64,000 nucleotides of DNA from Bacteroides mediterraneensis. Lineage in GTDB: Bacteria; Bacteroidota; Bacteroidia; Bacteroidales; Bacteroidaceae. Position 1 is the first letter of the stretch. Each line of letters begins with the position of its first letter. Under the pieces are notes generated by a model. It saw only the letters and a list, made by a program, of their open reading frames with translations. It had not been told where the DNA came from and did no database searches. Location of the stretch: contig NZ_LT635783.1 of the NCBI RefSeq assembly GCF_900128455.1, forward strand, positions 855,011 to 919,010, written 5' to 3'. The position numbers and the translations under genes are program-made. Positions 55,050 to 64,000 of this stretch are shown here, in pieces.

Positions 55050-56459
55050 ATGGAAATCGTATATTTAGTGATGGGCATGATAGTGGGGGGGCTGCTTGGC
55101 TATTTGTTTGCTGCCCGGAAATCGGTAGCTTTGCGCTCACAGTTGCAGTGGAGCGAGGCACATGCCCAGGATTTGCTTCAAGCAGAGAAGGAACGTGCGG
55201 CGGCTTTAGCAGAACAGTATAAGAAAGAGACGGAGAGACTGCACGGGCAGTTGGACGAACTTTCCGGAAAGTGGAGTGAGACCGGTCGGGCATTGGCAGC
55301 TTCACAAGCGGAACGTCGGAATTTGGAAGAGCGTTTGATGCATCAGAAGGAAGAAGTGGAGCAGTTGCGGAAGCAGTTGAATATGGAGTTTGAGAACATG
55401 GCCAACCGCATTTTCCAGCAGAAGACGGAGGCTTTCAACCGACTCAGCTCGGAAACGCTAGGCAATCTGTTGAAACCTTTCGGCGAAAACCTGAAGGAGT
55501 TCAAGCATCAAGTTGAAGAAGTGTATGATAAGGAATCCAAACAGCGCTTTTCATTGGAGGACCGTATCAAGGAACTGATGCAGCTGAACAAGCAGATTAG
55601 TGACGATGCCAACAACCTGACCCGGGCCTTGAAAGGAGATTCCAAGATGCAGGGAAACTGGGGAGAAATGATTCTGGAAACCATTTTGGAGAACTCCGGA
55701 TTGCGGGAGGGGGAAGAATATTTCCGTCAGGAATTCTTGAAAGATGAGCATGGGGAACCGCTTAAGAATGAGCTGGGACAGCGGATGCAGCCCGATGTAC
55801 TGGTGGTGTATCCGGACAACCGGCAGGTGATTATCGACTCGAAGGTATCGCTTACGGCCTACGCCAACTATGTGGGATGTGAGGATGCTGGACAGCGAGA
55901 ACAGTACTTGAAAGCGCATCTGGTTTCGGTCAGGACACATATCGATGAATTGAGCCGGAAGGATTATTCCAGTTACAATGTGTCGGCCCTGGATTTCGTG
56001 ATGATGTTCGTACCCAACGAACCGGCTTATCTGCTGGCGTTGCAGGCCGATCCAGACTTATGGAACTATGCGTATCAGAAGAAAGTGGTGCTGATGAGTC
56101 CTACAAACCTGATTGCGGCGCTGAGGCTGGCGCTGGATTTGTGGAAGCGGGAGTATCAGGTGAAAAACATTCAGGACATCATCAAGCGAGGTACCGTGCT
56201 GTATGAGAAACTGGTGGGATTTACCGAGACTTTCGAGAAAATCGGTGATACGCTACAGGCGGCTTCCACGGCTTACAAGAATGCTTTGGGACAGCTTTCG
56301 CAGGGAAAAGGTAATTTGATTCGTCAGGCGGACATGCTGACGGAGCTGGGGATTACGTCGAAAAAGAAATTCTCTCCCCGTCTCCGGCAAGAAGCAGATA
56401 AGGATGCGACGCCAGATTCTTCTGCAAGAGACCTGTTTACTTCTTTAGAAGAGAAATAA
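55050..56459 (+). CDS. rmuC: DNA recombination protein RmuC
   Basis: Nuclease-like protein that limits recombination between inverted repeats. The 469-residue protein begins with one membrane helix (residues 4-21), then a long coiled coil (about 30-150, rich in Glu, Arg and Gln). The RmuC domain (about 170-430) has [41 protein letters not shown] and [19 protein letters not shown]. Length is close to the family norm. Independent gene between hisS and groES. Confidence 0.94.
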   Translation: MEIVYLVMGMIVGGLLGYLFAARKSVALRSQLQWSEAHAQDLLQAEKERAAALAEQYKKETERLHGQLDELSGKWSETGRALAASQAERRNLEERLMHQKEEVEQLRKQLNMEFENMANRIFQQKTEAFNRLSSETLGNLLKPFGENLKEFKHQVEEVYDKESKQRFSLEDRIKELMQLNKQISDDANNLTRALKGDSKMQGNWGEMILETILENSGLREGEEYFRQEFLKDEHGEPLKNELGQRMQPDVLVVYPDNRQVIIDSKVSLTAYANYVGCEDAGQREQYLKAHLVSVRTHIDELSRKDYSSYNVSALDFVMMFVPNEPAYLLALQADPDLWNYAYQKKVVLMSPTNLIAALRLALDLWKREYQVKNIQDIIKRGTVLYEKLVGFTETFEKIGDTLQAASTAYKNALGQLSQGKGNLIRQADMLTELGITSKKKFSPRLRQEADKDATPDSSARDLFTSLEEK

Positions 56460-56548
56460 GAATGGAAGGAAGAAAAAAACTGTTTATGATGTCAGCGTTC
56501 AAATCCACTTTGTCAGTAAAATCATGTCAGAATGGCAGTTTTGAGCTT

Positions 56549-56563
56549 TGGCACGCTTTTCGT
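56549..56563 (+). promoter_or_regulatory. Sigma-54-like element upstream of groES-groEL
   Basis: TGGCACG at 56549-56555 is an exact -24 half-site. The -12 half, GT where GC is expected after 10 bases from GG, is imperfect. It lies about 72 bases upstream of groES. No CIRCE repeat (GCACTC-N9-GAGTGC) is seen. It may be coincidental. Confidence 0.3.
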
Positions 56564-56634
56564 AAGAAAGTTGATGCTTTCATGTACAACGCATGAGATT
56601 ATAATCTAGTATAAACGTAAAAAAATATAGCATT

Positions 56635-56907
56635 ATGAACATTAAACCATTAGCAGACAGAGTCCTGATTCTTCCGGCTCCTGCAGAAGAAAAAACAATC
56701 GGCGGTATTATTATTCCTGACACAGCAAAAGAAAAACCGTTGCAGGGTGAAGTAGTGGCCGTAGGCCATGGCACAAAAGACGAAGAAATGGTCTTGAAAG
56801 TGGGCGATACGGTCTTGTACGGAAAATATTCTGGTACAGAAATCGAATACGAAGGCGTGAAGTATTTGATGATGCGTCAGAGCGATGTACTGGCAGTTTT
56901 GGGATAA
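56635..56907 (+). CDS. groES: Co-chaperonin GroES
   Basis: Heptameric lid of the GroEL chaperonin. The 90-residue protein is full length. It has [20 protein letters not shown], the mobile loop [17 protein letters not shown] and the roof region [18 protein letters not shown]. It lies 40 bp before groEL in the usual operon. No heat-shock operator is recognisable; see the upstream sigma-54-like element. Confidence 0.97.
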   Translation: MNIKPLADRVLILPAPAEEKTIGGIIIPDTAKEKPLQGEVVAVGHGTKDEEMVLKVGDTVLYGKYSGTEIEYEGVKYLMMRQSDVLAVLG

Positions 56908-56932
56908 TTCATTCATTTATTTAAAAGATTAG

Positions 56933-58585
<1,653 letters not shown>

Positions 58586-58611
58586 TTTCTCCTTTCAAGC
58601 TATAAAAGTAA

Positions 58612-58647
58612 AATCCCAACCGGATTTTCCGGCTGGGATTTTTTTGT
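58612..58647 (+). terminator. Terminator of groES-groEL
   Basis: Stem AAATCCCAACCGGA/TCCGGCTGGGATTT (one mismatch) with a 3-base loop, then seven Ts. It lies between groEL and the convergent lipoprotein gene. Confidence 0.9.
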
Positions 58648-58659
58648 ATAAGAGAGAAT

Positions 58660-60405
58660 TTAGTATCCCGGATTCTGTGTCATATCCGGATTGTTGTTGA
58701 GTACTTCCGCAGGAATAGGTAAGTAATAATTGGTGGGACTGCTGAATCCAGTTTGTTCGATGGGAATGTTCAGCAGACGATAATAAGGATAGGCTCCTCC
58801 TGTGCCCTGTAACAGCTGAATATATTCCGCCCAGTCTGTTCCATTTAGTGAGAATGCCTCTTTTAGTTGATTCTTGATTTCAGTGGCTTGCATCTCATTC
58901 CCTATTAGAGAATAGGCGATGGCGGCCATGAGATATACCTCTCGTAAAAGGACGGGATGAATGTAGCTTCCTCCCGGATTTCCGAAATTATCTTTGTATC
59001 CTCCCCAAAGGACTTCCTGACTGTCTGACAGGTTTGTTGCCTCCGGATCCAGACTGAATGCATTGCTGTCCAGTATATATTGGCACTGTTGAAGGGCCTC
59101 TTGGTAATATCCGGAAATCAGGTAGGTTTTCCCTAGCAAGGCTCTGGTTGCCAACTGTCTTTTCTCGGTTGAACTGGATATCAAATCTGTCAGATAGTAG
59201 AGTAGCCAGTCTTGACTTGCTTCGTTGTCGTTGGGCATGATTTTTCCATAATATCCTAATAATTGGTTTTGAATCATTGTGTAGTCGACGGTCATATCCC
59301 AAGAAGCGGCCCATCCTTCCGACGTATTTAATGAGGTAACCTGGTCCAAGTATTTTTTACCGTTTTCCAAAGTCTGGTAAGCAAGTTCCCAGAAAGGACT
59401 GGAAGTATATTCCACCATGTTATAGTCGAAATAGGTATCGTATAGCAGGCTGTATTCCAGATTTTTGACTTGTGTCAGGTAGATGCCGAGCTCTTCGTTC
59501 CATTTGTTTTGAATATCCGCTACGCTTACCTCCTCAATTTTGGTCATGTAGCAGATTTTGGTTACACTGTTTTCTGTAAGGTTCCTATAATTCAGGTAGT
59601 ATCTATACGGTTCGCTGTTTACCTTGTCATTTACATTGATTACTCCATCTCCATTTAAGTCAGTGAAGATAAGATTGCCATTGGCGTCAGCTCCTTCAAT
59701 GAGGAAGCCGTCGGATAGATTGGAGTAACCTTCTTTGCTGATGACATAGGTTAATGTATCATTCTGATGTGAGATGATTGCTGCTCCGTTCTCATCGGTC
59801 GTGAAAGGTCCCAGTACGGTACCATTTCCTTCTTGGGCTTCAATGGTCACACCTTCCAGCGGTTCTCCAGTAGGTAATAGCACAAGAATGGTCGTTTCAT
59901 GTAAGCTGACAATCGGTCCGTCGAGCATGGGAAAAACCTCAGGTACGACATATACATAACTGTTTCCTGCCGGAATGGCTTCTCCTTCAATCTGGATGCC
60001 GTTGATTTGAATGTTGTCTTCCTCACGTGTCACGTAAAGTGTTTCATTGCTGATACTGGTCAAGGTACTTCCTTCAGTAAGTTCGTTTTTGGTGTACTGT
60101 CCTTTTATGATGTGGTTTTTAATGGAAGCTGTGTCCAGTTTCTCGGTGCGACTGGCGGCATTGGCGTTTTTCACGGCAAAAACGGTCAGTTGACTTTCCT
60201 GGAGGTCGGCTACATTTGTTTTTTCCAGTATTTCCACAAACTGGCTCACCTGCGGTTCGCTTTCTTTCAGGACTTTTACAATGGTTTGCACTTCTTCCTG
60301 TCCTTTGGAAGGAGGAGGTTGCGGACTGGGAGATTCTTCATCACTACAAGCGTGTAGAATACACAATGCAAAAATGCTTGCTAAATAATACGTAAAGGTT
60401 TTCAT
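58660..60405 (-). CDS. Lipoprotein with FAS1 (fasciclin) domain and RagB/SusD-like C-terminus
   Basis: Probable surface or outer-membrane lipoprotein; function unknown. The 581-residue protein has a signal peptide with lipobox Cys20 (ILHACSDEE). A FAS1-like adhesive domain follows (about 35-165; QFVEILEKTN, LTVFAVKNANA). Then a carboxypeptidase-regulatory/Ig-like segment (about 170-240), a dockerin/EF-hand-like calcium loop DLNGDGVINVNDKVN (about 248-262), and a helical SusD-like C-terminal half ending RLLNIPIEQTGF then PAEVLNNNPDMTQNPGY. No SusC gene is next to it, so it is an orphan. It lies downstream of a two-component pair on the same strand. Confidence 0.78.
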   Translation of the reverse strand: MKTFTYYLASIFALCILHACSDEESPSPQPPPSKGQEEVQTIVKVLKESEPQVSQFVEILEKTNVADLQESQLTVFAVKNANAASRTEKLDTASIKNHIIKGQYTKNELTEGSTLTSISNETLYVTREEDNIQINGIQIEGEAIPAGNSYVYVVPEVFPMLDGPIVSLHETTILVLLPTGEPLEGVTIEAQEGNGTVLGPFTTDENGAAIISHQNDTLTYVISKEGYSNLSDGFLIEGADANGNLIFTDLNGDGVINVNDKVNSEPYRYYLNYRNLTENSVTKICYMTKIEEVSVADIQNKWNEELGIYLTQVKNLEYSLLYDTYFDYNMVEYTSSPFWELAYQTLENGKKYLDQVTSLNTSEGWAASWDMTVDYTMIQNQLLGYYGKIMPNDNEASQDWLLYYLTDLISSSTEKRQLATRALLGKTYLISGYYQEALQQCQYILDSNAFSLDPEATNLSDSQEVLWGGYKDNFGNPGGSYIHPVLLREVYLMAAIAYSLIGNEMQATEIKNQLKEAFSLNGTDWAEYIQLLQGTGGAYPYYRLLNIPIEQTGFSSPTNYYLPIPAEVLNNNPDMTQNPGY

Positions 60406-60660
60406 AAGGCGTTTATTTTGAAGGTGGTTTTATAATAAGTCTCCTAAAAATGAAATGGAGTGTTTCCCTTTTTCAAATAGTCTGATTCCCCTTTTGAAGT
60501 CGGCTGGGGATATTGCGTTTTTCAGTGATTTCTTTTCCGTAGGTTTTCTGTTTGTTTTCAGATAAGCTTATTGGAACATCAATTAAATAAGTTGTATTTT
60601 CGTCCCGAAAGAATTATAGTAACAGATTCTTTTGTATGCCATCATAAAGGATGGCGTATT
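60406..60660. other. Intergenic stretch between the response regulator and the FAS1 lipoprotein gene
   Basis: No gene seen. AT-rich. A 10-bp stem GTATGCCATC/GATGGCGTAT (60634-60643, 60650-60659) follows the response regulator stop on the minus strand but lacks a T run. Contains no clear TAnnTTTG on the minus strand. Confidence 0.5.
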
Positions 60661-61311
60661 TTAGTTCAGGGGAATACTGAGATAGCCTTTTGAAAGTGCC
60701 TTGATGACCAAATCGGTGGCATTCTTTGCGCCGAATTTTACCATCAGGTTTTTGCGGTGCCATTCTACGGTATTTTCTGAAATAAAGAGGCACTCGGAAA
60801 TTTCATGGGTATTCATTCCTTTGGCAATGGCTTTCAGCACATCCAGTTCCCGAATGGTGGGGGCAGAATCAAGCGTGTCGGTCGTATTGCTGACCTTTTC
60901 TTTTTCTTTATAGAGTTTTTGGAATTGCGGACAATAGTATGTTTTCCCCTTGAGGACAGCCTGTATGGCTTTCTCAATGTATTTCCCTGCCGACGATTTG
61001 AATACGACTGCATCAATGTCCGGATTTTTCAGCTTGTTGACAATCCAGATTTCTTCGTGCATGGTACTGACCACAATCTTGGCTGTCGGGTCTTTCTGTT
61101 TTATCTGGTGTATGAGTATAAATCCATCTATGTCTGGCAAATCCAAATCGATGATGTAGAGCTGAAAATCAAATTGTCCCATTAAATCTTTCAGCTGTGA
61201 GCCTGTCTGTGCCGTATGTATGCTTGTTATCCCCGGGCTATGGGACAACAGGCTTTTCAACCCTTCCAATACAAGAGGATGATCGTCGATAATGGCTACA
61301 TTCAGGTTCAT
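60661..61311 (-). CDS. NarL/FixJ-type response regulator
   Basis: DNA-binding response regulator. The 216-residue protein has an N-terminal receiver domain with acidic pair D9-D10 (IIDDHPLVLEGL), phosphoacceptor D55 (IIDLDLPDIDGF) and K near 110 (VVFKSSAGKYIEKA). The C-terminal LuxR helix-turn-helix is TIRELDVLKAIAKG, then ISECLFISENTVEWHRKNLM. It follows its probable kinase gene by 76 bp on the same strand. The nearest downstream gene is the FAS1 lipoprotein, a possible target. Confidence 0.93.
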   Translation of the reverse strand: MNLNVAIIDDHPLVLEGLKSLLSHSPGITSIHTAQTGSQLKDLMGQFDFQLYIIDLDLPDIDGFILIHQIKQKDPTAKIVVSTMHEEIWIVNKLKNPDIDAVVFKSSAGKYIEKAIQAVLKGKTYYCPQFQKLYKEKEKVSNTTDTLDSAPTIRELDVLKAIAKGMNTHEISECLFISENTVEWHRKNLMVKFGAKNATDLVIKALSKGYLSIPLN

Positions 61312-61387
61312 TTATGCTTTGTCTTTTTATTTATTAACAAAAGTACGCAACCCTCTTGAGATTCCCCCCACGGTAACCCGTAGTTTT

Positions 61388-63145
61388 CTAGGTGAACAGT
61401 GGAATAATGATGGTCATTTTCTGAGAATCCAGTGAAATGCTTCCTTTCAAGGCCATCGCACGTTCTTTCATGGTCTGTAATCCGATACCCTTTCCGGAGG
61501 TGGAGATGAAGTGTCCGTTGTGGGATATGATGAGTTCCAGGTTGGGAAGCTTCCATTCCAGTGAGAGATGAATTTCGGTTGGAGAAGCATGCTTGAGCGC
61601 ATTGCTGGTTGCTTCCTGAATGATGCGGTAGATATTCAGGCTGTAGGTCTCGGGGAGCACCGACCAGTCGCATTCTTCAGGCTGGGTGGTAAAGGTGACC
61701 TGGCAAGCGGCTGAGGTCATGCGTTCCGCATAATTTTGCAGCACTTGTTTGAGCGTGGTTTCCTGAAAGGTGGGAGGAAGCAGTTCGTGGGATACCCGCC
61801 GGATGTTTTCCCGACTGTTGCGTAACACTTCCTTCCAAGGTTCATCAAGAGAAACGGCATTCATTTCCAAGGCATACAGGTCGTTGCATACCCCGTCGTG
61901 GAGCTCTTTAGCCAGGCGGTTGCGTTCTTCTTCCAGTTCTTTCAGATACGTGCGTGTGGCATTGCGCGCTGTTTCACGCTGTAAGTTCTCAAATTCACTG
62001 CGCTGTGTCTCCGCCTCTCTTTTCTGGCGTTCGATGCGTAGCCTCTGTTTTTGAATGAAATAGAGCGAGATGAAGGCCATGACTGCCAGCAGGATGAGCA
62101 AGGCGGTGATTTTCAGTTGCAGATTCTGCTTTTCTTTCTGTCGTTTTTCTTGTAGCTGTTGGTATTCCAGTTCTTTCTTTTGGGTTTCATATTTCACGGA
62201 GAGTTCCTCCAGCTGACGGCTTTTGTCTTGTACGAACAGCGAGTCGCCGAGGGTTTTGACCAGCCCTAATATGTGGTAAGCCTGTCGGTAGTCGGCCAGC
62301 TCCTTGTAAACAAGGTGAAGATTGTTGTAGATGTCGTATTCCAGGAACGGATAATTTTCGATACCCGGCAGCTGCAGCATCTTTTGGGCGGTCTGTGCGG
62401 CCTGCTTCCATTCTTTCTGGGTTTGTTGCACATAAAAGAGCACTTGATAGTAATTGACGAGAGCCATGGTTGAGCGGATTTTGGAAGCAAGCCGGTTAGT
62501 CTGTTGGACGAGCGGCTGAATCTCTTGGGAGGATGCACCCTCCCGAAACAAGGTCAGCAGGTAGTAGGTGCGTGCACTGAGTTCGGTTTCCGGTTGCTGA
62601 AGCTGTTGCGAAAGCTCTATGGCTTTAGACAGATAAGTTTTGGCTGCCTTATACTCCTTTTGTGTGATGAAGATTGAAGCGCATACATTGTAAATCTGAG
62701 TACGGAAAGCAGCGTCCTGACATTGGTCTGCTTGGGTAACTGCTTCGTGTGCATATTTCAAGGCTTGTTCCGAATCCTTCATGTCCAGGTGGATGGTGGC
62801 CAGGTTGTTGTAGAGTGTGACAAGGGCCTGCCGGTTCTCTTCCGAGTTTTCAGGCAGGCAGACGGCTAGTTGCAGGGCTTTGTCATACGCCGCCACTGCT
62901 TCCGGAATCTTTCCGGAAGAACGCAGATACACCCCTTGTGAGGTGTAGCAGGACACCATGCCGCAGGTATCCTTGTCGGTCAAAGCCTGCCGGATGGCCT
63001 GGTCGATGGCCCACAGAGCAGAATCTATCTTGCCGGTCTGATAGAATGCATCGGCGGTTTCCGTGAGTTTCTCTATATTTGAGGGGGAGGCTGAAAGCAG
63101 AAAGCAGGACAAACCAAGCAGGAAGGTAAAAATACGGGTTCTCAT
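61388..63145 (-). CDS. TPR-containing sensor histidine kinase (HisKA_3)
   Basis: Membrane sensor kinase of the NarX/DesK type. Of 585 residues, a signal peptide (to about 20) precedes about seven periplasmic TPR repeats (residues 25-300; e.g. AEAVAAYDKALQLA-like helices). A coiled region and one membrane helix follow (about 345-363). The dimerisation domain carries phospho-acceptor H416 (RLAKELHDGVCNDLYALEM), and the HATPase domain has EATSNALKHASPTEI and SGKGIGLQTMKERA. Signal input through TPRs suggests sensing of a peptide or protein partner. Paired with the response regulator just downstream. Confidence 0.92.
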   Translation of the reverse strand: MRTRIFTFLLGLSCFLLSASPSNIEKLTETADAFYQTGKIDSALWAIDQAIRQALTDKDTCGMVSCYTSQGVYLRSSGKIPEAVAAYDKALQLAVCLPENSEENRQALVTLYNNLATIHLDMKDSEQALKYAHEAVTQADQCQDAAFRTQIYNVCASIFITQKEYKAAKTYLSKAIELSQQLQQPETELSARTYYLLTLFREGASSQEIQPLVQQTNRLASKIRSTMALVNYYQVLFYVQQTQKEWKQAAQTAQKMLQLPGIENYPFLEYDIYNNLHLVYKELADYRQAYHILGLVKTLGDSLFVQDKSRQLEELSVKYETQKKELEYQQLQEKRQKEKQNLQLKITALLILLAVMAFISLYFIQKQRLRIERQKREAETQRSEFENLQRETARNATRTYLKELEEERNRLAKELHDGVCNDLYALEMNAVSLDEPWKEVLRNSRENIRRVSHELLPPTFQETTLKQVLQNYAERMTSAACQVTFTTQPEECDWSVLPETYSLNIYRIIQEATSNALKHASPTEIHLSLEWKLPNLELIISHNGHFISTSGKGIGLQTMKERAMALKGSISLDSQKMTIIIPLFT

Positions 63146-63255
63146 AGGCTATGATGATTAAGGGGGACTTTGCAATGTAAAGAAAAAATTTGGATTATTC
63201 TAGTTTTTTCCCTATTTTCAGTTCGTTTTTGAACTTGGACTTAAAACTAAATCGT

Positions 63256-63723
63256 ATGACAAAAGAAGAATTGATGCGAAAAGCAATAGACCTGTCTGTG
63301 AAGAATGTAGCAGAAGGAGGAGGCCCTTTCGGGGCTGTGATTGCCCGGAATGGGGAAATTGTCGCTACAGGGGTAAACCGTGTGACTCCGGATTGTGACC
63401 CGACGGCCCATGCGGAGGTGAGTGCCATTCGGGCAGCTGCCAAGAAGCTGGGGACGTTTGATTTGAGCGGATGTGAAATCTATACTTCGTGTGAGCCTTG
63501 TCCCATGTGTCTGGGAGCCATCTATTGGGCGCATCTGGACCGGATGTATTATGGGAACAACCAGCACGATGCGGCAGCCATCGGTTTCGACGATGCCTTC
63601 ATTTACGAGGAATTGGATTTGAAGCCGGCAGACAGACGCCTGCCTTCAGAGGTATTGCTGCCGGAAGAGGCCATCAAAGCCTTTCAGGACTGGACGGCCA
63701 AAACGGATAAGGTGGAATATTGA
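63256..63723 (+). CDS. guaD: Guanine deaminase (cytidine-deaminase fold)
   Basis: Hydrolyses guanine to xanthine in purine salvage. The ATG at 63256 gives 155 residues; the frame is open upstream, but that part does not match the family. The zinc site has H52-A-E54 (DPTAHAEVSAIRAA) and P-C82-x-x-C85 (CEPCPMCLGAIYW). The guanine-deaminase-specific stretches GGGPFGAVIARNGE and AAIGFDDAFIYEEL match B. subtilis GuaD in memory. That separates it from tRNA adenosine deaminase TadA. Divergent from the kinase gene. Confidence 0.9.
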   Translation: MTKEELMRKAIDLSVKNVAEGGGPFGAVIARNGEIVATGVNRVTPDCDPTAHAEVSAIRAAAKKLGTFDLSGCEIYTSCEPCPMCLGAIYWAHLDRMYYGNNQHDAAAIGFDDAFIYEELDLKPADRRLPSEVLLPEEAIKAFQDWTAKTDKVEY

Positions 63724-63763
63724 AAATGATTCGGCAAGGAGGCGGTAGCGTCTTGTCGTTTTT

Positions 63764-63853
63764 TAGGTTTCCCTTGGCGGAACCGTACGTTTCTCTTGGC
63801 GGAAACTTATGGCTCCGCCAGGGGAAACGTATGTTTTCCGGTGGGGAAACCTA
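63764..63853. repeat. Palindromic 22-bp tandem array (4 units) bounded by inverted repeats
   Basis: Four contiguous units at 63767-63788, 63789-63810, 63811-63832 and 63833-63854, exactly 22 bp each. Most read GTTTCC-core-GGAAAC-nTAyG and can fold on themselves. The core of unit 3 (TCCGCCAGGGGA) is the reverse complement of that of unit 1 (TCCCTTGGCGGA) with one change. Outer arms TAGGTTTCCC (63764-63773) and GGGAAACCTA (63844-63853) are perfect inverted repeats. Starts 41 bases after the guaD stop. Same design as the array at 32582-32675. Confidence 0.82.
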
Positions 63854-63914
63854 GTGGGGATAAGCGTGTTTTTCCGAAAAGCAAGCAGCATTTTCAGATT
63901 AGCTTTACTGACTG

Positions 63915-64000
63915 TTATTCAGGTTGGAGTACGGTCGTGAATTCCCGTTCAAAATTAGGTGTGAACACGCCTTTTCCCAAGTTTTCCCGGATTTCTTCGA
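63915..64000 (-). CDS. C-terminal end of an unidentified protein
   Basis: Minus strand, open from the window edge to a TAA at 63915-63917: 27 residues reading EEIRENLGKGVFTPNF then EREFTTVLQPE. Too short to identify. The start lies outside the window. The frame is inferred only from its openness and protein-like composition, so it is tentative. Confidence 0.45.
   Translation of the reverse strand, partial: EEIRENLGKGVFTPNFEREFTTVLQPE

Overview
The window is a chromosomal segment of a gut-type Bacteroidales bacterium, most likely Bacteroides or Phocaeicola. The signs are a SusC/SusD outer-membrane pair with sulfatases, Bacteroides-type promoters (-7 TAnnTTTG, sometimes with a -33 TTTG), weak ribosome binding sites, a DUF5683 gene beside parAB, a tmRNA whose tag ends in ENYALAA, and a PurH activity split over two genes. 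Gene identities come from reading the translations and motifs; no database search was run.

Layout. 1-5.5 kb is the elongasome cluster on the minus strand: mreB, mreC, mreD, mrdA (PBP2) and a truncated rodA. It is preceded by a stand-alone IMP cyclohydrolase. The partner AICAR transformylase is at 9.4-10.6 kb on the plus strand, beyond a PiT phosphate transporter and a beta-carbonic anhydrase. ssrA (tmRNA) follows at 10.7-11.1 kb. A minus-strand block at 11.3-17.4 kb carries rel, mltD-like, DUF5683, parB and parA, with surE-lpxB diverging from it. Next come cdsA, ftsH and rsfS (minus), two identical tRNA-Gln genes, an OmpA-family porin, a TIGR01212-type radical SAM protein, a flavodiiron protein, MscS, a Sua5/YciO-family protein and a Pif1-like helicase with TPRs. 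At 30.6-31.0 kb a short self-contained transcription unit encodes a 30-residue peptide. A MATE pump follows.

33.4-48.2 kb is an AT-rich polysaccharide utilization locus: susC, susD, a strong terminator hairpin, then a clan GH-A hydrolase, a sulfatase, a second sulfatase, a GH2-type beta-galactosidase/glucuronidase-like enzyme and a third sulfatase. All three sulfatases carry serine, not cysteine, at the formylglycine position, so the locus needs an anaerobic radical-SAM maturase encoded elsewhere. The suite fits stripping of sulfate and beta-linked sugars from a sulfated glycan, but the substrate cannot be named from sequence. The locus is bracketed by a decayed fragment of an OafA-type acyltransferase (32.8 kb) and the intact gene (49.3 kb), which suggests it arrived or was rearranged together with a duplication. 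A Crp-like regulator lies between the locus and the intact acyltransferase.

50.5-64 kb returns to ordinary genes: topB, a YugP-type zinc peptidase, hisS, rmuC, groES-groEL, a FAS1/SusD-like lipoprotein, a NarL-type response regulator with its TPR histidine kinase, guanine deaminase, and the end of an unidentified gene.

The least explained signals are two short intergenic arrays, 32582-32675 and 63764-63853. Their sequences are unrelated but their architecture is the same: four units at a fixed 21- or 22-bp period, imperfectly palindromic, the third unit carrying the reverse-complemented core, and the whole bounded by 9-10 bp inverted repeats. Each lies just downstream of a plus-strand stop codon.
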